A stretch of 8,219 nucleotides of DNA from the NCBI GenBank assembly GCA_019241915.1, contig JAFAWI010000305.1, forward strand, positions 1 to 8,219, written 5' to 3'. The translations under genes were made by a program, and so were the position numbers. Each line of letters begins with the position of its first letter. Position 1 is the stretch's first letter. The notes under the pieces are model-generated. The model searched no databases. It was not told the DNA's origin and saw only the letters and a list, made by a program, of their open reading frames with translations. This DNA comes from Alphaproteobacteria bacterium (lineage in GTDB: Bacteria > Pseudomonadota > Alphaproteobacteria > ATCC43930 > CGMCC-115725). This document shows positions 6,495-8,219 of the stretch, in pieces.

Positions 6495-6579
6495 GGCCTT
6501 TTATCGCAAAAGACCCCTTAAGAACCGGTTAGAAGCGGCCCGCCCCTGCGGCGCGGCCATTTATCGCGGCCATTATCGC
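6495..6579 (-). repeat. Three copies of a GCGATAA(A)WGGCC repeat
   Basis: On the plus strand GGCCTTTTATCGC (6495-6507) recurs as GGCCATTTATCGC (6555-6567), differing at one base, and directly afterwards as GGCCATTATCGC (6568-6579), one base shorter. The second and third copies are tandem; the first is 60 bases away. All lie 35 to 120 bases upstream of the SGNH-2 start, where an operator would be. The regulator is unknown. The tandem pair might alternatively be a simple slippage duplication. Confidence 0.5.
6518..6532 (-). promoter_or_regulatory. CtrA-like site upstream of SGNH-2
   Basis: The plus strand reads TTAAGAACCGGTTAG, again TTAA-N7-TTAG with exactly seven spacer bases; the minus strand is CTAA-N7-TTAA. 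It lies 57 bases before the SGNH-2 GTG, between the first and second copies of the short repeat. Two such near-matches in front of two paralogues in GC-rich DNA make a shared regulator plausible, though neither is a perfect TTAA-N7-TTAA. Confidence 0.35.
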
Positions 6580-7017
6580 GGCAAGCAACGCCGCTGTCGC
6601 CGTCACCGACCGAACACCGCACGCGCTCCGCCCCTCGGGGGTGCTTTCACCATCGATAGTTGATCGTGTAGCTATCTTGTAAAATAACCGAAGCTGCAGA
6701 ATGTCGATGTGACAACGGGTCGGTCGGCAAATGGGAGCGGGTCAACCGCAAGCGGTCTTGCTGTGCGACTGGCTGGCGAGTCAACACGGATACATGTTCG
6801 GGCGATGGATCGACGCATGGAACCATGTCGTTTCCAGTGCTCCGGGTCGTCCGCCTCTGAAAGCAGGTGGCCGGCGGATCACGACGAAGGGTCCCTGTCC
6901 AGGACGAGGATACCATCGGAATGTCTTGCGCCGTGGCACGCGCGTCGCCAGCATCGTGCAATGCCCATGTATGGATCAAAATGCCCAAGAGAGTGAGCTC
7001 CTGAAAGTTATTTGGTA

Positions 7018-7644
7018 ATGGACGAATACGAAGACATAAAGGCAGCGGCAGCGCATCGTGATTGGCAAGCATGCGCCAGACTGATGTTCCTATTGCTGTT
7101 CAGGTACTCCAAAAATGAGCAGCGAGATGTTACTATACAGGCGCTTTATACTTATGTGCCAATTTGGCAGCAGAAGCATTCTGATTCGTTGCAGGATATC
7201 CCCGATTATCTCTTGAGTCGCGGCTCAATTGTCAAACGGTTGACCTTCCCCGACCTTCGCGACGATCTCGATCTTGATGCGGCTGACGCAGAGTTCGAGA
7301 GCGGTTTGCTCGAATTTTGCCATGGCGTTTCCAGTTCTTCTCACCGCCGATATACGGCCGCTTTCGCTACAGCGATTCGTTCGGCGGTTACAGCAAGGCA
7401 GATCAACAAATGGATGGAGGGTCATCCCGAGGCATACGCGCGATGGAAGAAAGGACGGCGCTTTCGCGGACCGATTTTCCTTGATGACGATGCGGCCGCT
7501 GAGGAAGCCTGTTCGGCGTGGGCTTTCGTTCAGCGGCTACTCCGGGAGCAACATATGCCGACTCGGTCGTCGTTGTCCGAGCAAGTACGTTCGACCCAAG
7601 AAGCTGTGCGGCTATATCGGAATTGGGAAGAAACCGTCTTGTAG
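7018..7644 (+). CDS. Hypothetical protein, plus strand, unknown function
   Basis: Open frame of 208 residues on the strand opposite to the whole operon. I do not recognise the family. The composition is that of a real soluble protein: an acidic start (MDEYEDIK), a helix-like segment ACARLMFLLLFRYSKNEQ (19-36) and Trp/Tyr-containing stretches such as YTYVPIWQQKHSD. Basic and acidic residues are mixed throughout, with a charged C-terminus (RLYRNWEETVL). There is no signal peptide, and the one hydrophobic run is too short for a convincing membrane helix. Codons such as TTA, CAA, ATT and TAT are used more freely than in the neighbouring genes and GC is visibly lower, which suggests recent acquisition. 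The start is the ATG at 7018; a TTG two codons earlier is possible, and no clear ribosome site precedes either. It ends 21 bases from the stop of SGNH-3 and is convergent with it. An orphan immunity-type or cargo gene is conceivable but not shown. Confidence 0.7.
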   Translation: MDEYEDIKAAAAHRDWQACARLMFLLLFRYSKNEQRDVTIQALYTYVPIWQQKHSDSLQDIPDYLLSRGSIVKRLTFPDLRDDLDLDAADAEFESGLLEFCHGVSSSSHRRYTAAFATAIRSAVTARQINKWMEGHPEAYARWKKGRRFRGPIFLDDDAAAEEACSAWAFVQRLLREQHMPTRSSLSEQVRSTQEAVRLYRNWEETVL

Positions 7645-7645
7645 T

Positions 7646-7663
7646 CAGCGGCCTCTCCCGCTG
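7646..7663. terminator. Hairpin between convergent genes, possible bidirectional terminator
   Basis: CAGCGG (7646-7651) and CCGCTG (7658-7663) are perfect inverted repeats with a 6-base loop, filling the 21-base gap between the stops of the plus-strand gene and SGNH-3. The position fits a two-way terminator, but there is no T-tract on either side and the stem is only 6 base pairs. Confidence 0.35.
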
Positions 7664-7665
7664 GG

Positions 7666-8219
7666 CTAGCGCAGCGTGCCGGACGACTTCATCTGCGCGA
7701 CGGCGTTGGCGATGTCGGCGCCCCAGGCGCGGTAGCCCGGGCTTGTCAGGTGCTGGCCGTCGGTGGTCGGCCACTGGCCCGGCTGCGCGAACCTGGTCGA
7801 ATCGACATAGGCGCACGGCGCGACCGATTGCGACAGAAACTGCGAGACCTCGCGCACCCGCGAATCGTCCTTGTGATAGGGCGAATCCGCCTTCCCGAAC
7901 ACCGGCCCCACCCAGACGCACGACGCGTTGGCGGCGCGGATGCGCCCGGCCAGCATGTGAACCTGGTCGTAGATCCAGGCCTGCGGCATCTGCGGCGAGC
8001 CGTAGCCGGCCATCGCGTCGGCCGCCTCGACGATCACCAGGTTGGGGTGGTGCTGCGCCAAGAGGTCGTTGATCTGCCAGGTGACCGCGGGCTTGTCGCG
8101 CTCGGCCACGATCGGCGTCTTGTCGAGCCGCTGCGCGCGGCCGCACGACACGGTGGTCTTTTGCAGCCAGGCGTCGGCGCTGGCGCCGCACATGCCGTAG
8201 GAATAGACCGTCGCCCCCT
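7666..8219 (-). CDS. SGNH hydrolase paralogue 3 (5' end outside window)
   Basis: The minus-strand frame is open to the right edge. The visible 183 residues begin GATVYSYGMCGASADAW, aligning with GAAVHSYGVCGSQPFDW of SGNH-2 and GAQVDTFGMCGANAGDW of SGNH-1. An internal ATG at 8193 is therefore not the start, and about 35 to 40 residues including the GDSH motif are missing. Block V is intact as DGQHLTSPGY with the Asp and His of the triad, and the four family cysteines are all present. Two regions have diverged: block III reads EAADAMAGYG, losing both the glycine and asparagine positions, and the GPPWGSEG of the other copies is GPVFGKAD. It is thus an older paralogue rather than a recent duplicate. 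It reads toward SGNH-2 but is cut off from it by a convergent plus-strand gene. Function is presumed to be in glycan acetyl transfer or removal, and activity cannot be judged without the N-terminus. Confidence 0.85.
   Translation of the reverse strand, partial: GATVYSYGMCGASADAWLQKTTVSCGRAQRLDKTPIVAERDKPAVTWQINDLLAQHHPNLVIVEAADAMAGYGSPQMPQAWIYDQVHMLAGRIRAANASCVWVGPVFGKADSPYHKDDSRVREVSQFLSQSVAPCAYVDSTRFAQPGQWPTTDGQHLTSPGYRAWGADIANAVAQMKSSGTLR

Larger units (their letters stand above)
6461..7017. other. Gene-free stretch between SGNH-2 and the plus-strand gene
   Basis: I find no convincing gene here. The part next to SGNH-2 (to about 6640) is GC-rich like the operon and carries a three-copy short repeat and a CtrA-like site, so it is probably the SGNH-2 promoter region. 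From about 6640 onward base composition drops, with an AT-rich patch at 6650-6690. Open frames of 95 to 141 codons occur on both strands of the right half, but none shows a recognisable domain, a good ribosome site or a steady protein-like composition. It may be degraded coding sequence of an acquired cassette. Confidence 0.6.

Noticed and set aside
6660..6688. Sigma-70-like promoter (TTGATC and TAAAAT) for the plus-strand gene
   Set aside because: Spacing between the two hexamers is 14 bases, too short, and the gene starts more than 300 bases away.
6647..7072. 141-codon minus-strand frame in the low-GC stretch
   Set aside because: I compared it with PAAR-like and DUF4280-like proteins because of a DIPMV stretch, but the rest does not match. 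It overlaps the start of the plus-strand gene and has no ribosome site.
6640..7645. Insertion sequence or transposase remnant in the low-GC cassette
   Set aside because: No terminal inverted repeats, target duplication or transposase-like motif (such as DDE-type stretches) could be seen.
1..8219. CRISPR array, tRNA, rRNA or riboswitch
   Set aside because: No regularly spaced repeats, cloverleaf-like sequence or known RNA motif was seen in any gap between genes.

Overview
The window is GC-rich proteobacterial DNA. Almost all of it is one leftward (minus-strand) locus for making, processing and O-acetylating cellulose. The GH8 endoglucanase and general gene style look alphaproteobacterial, and two CtrA-like half-site pairs would fit that. 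The sequence alone does not settle the taxon, and a betaproteobacterium is possible.

In the direction of transcription (right to left) the locus holds: a partial SGNH hydrolase running off the right edge (SGNH-3, 7666-8219); a second SGNH paralogue (SGNH-2, 5798-6460); a third (SGNH-1, 4955-5614), joined by a GTGA overlap to an AlgF/WssG-like periplasmic protein (4266-4958); an AlgI/WssH-like MBOAT O-acetyltransferase (2843-4252); an AlgJ/AlgX/WssI-like SGNH acetyltransferase (1646-2833); the cellulose synthase accessory subunit BcsD (1111-1584); the periplasmic endo-glucanase BcsZ (37-1086); and, at the left edge, 12 codons of what may be the next gene, perhaps bcsC (1-36). Spacing from SGNH-1 to bcsZ is tight (4-base overlap, 13, 9, 61 and 24 bases), so these genes are probably one operon. 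The expected chain of events is: MBOAT moves acetyl groups across the inner membrane, the AlgF-like and AlgJ-like proteins (with SGNH help) place them on glucan in the periplasm, BcsD organises the export channels, and BcsZ trims or edits the glucan.

Between SGNH-2 and SGNH-3 lies about 1.2 kb that does not belong to this pattern. It contains a non-coding stretch (6461-7017), whose left part carries repeats and a CtrA-like site upstream of SGNH-2 and whose right part is visibly less GC-rich, and then one plus-strand gene of unknown function (7018-7644) convergent with SGNH-3. This looks like an acquired cassette splitting the SGNH paralogues.

The points most worth pursuing are: BcsD (crystalline cellulose organisation) together with a complete cellulose-acetylation module; the expansion to three SGNH paralogues that share four cysteines, although the two with visible N-termini have no room for a cleavable signal peptide; and the paired CtrA-like sites plus a three-copy 12-13 base repeat upstream of the SGNH genes.
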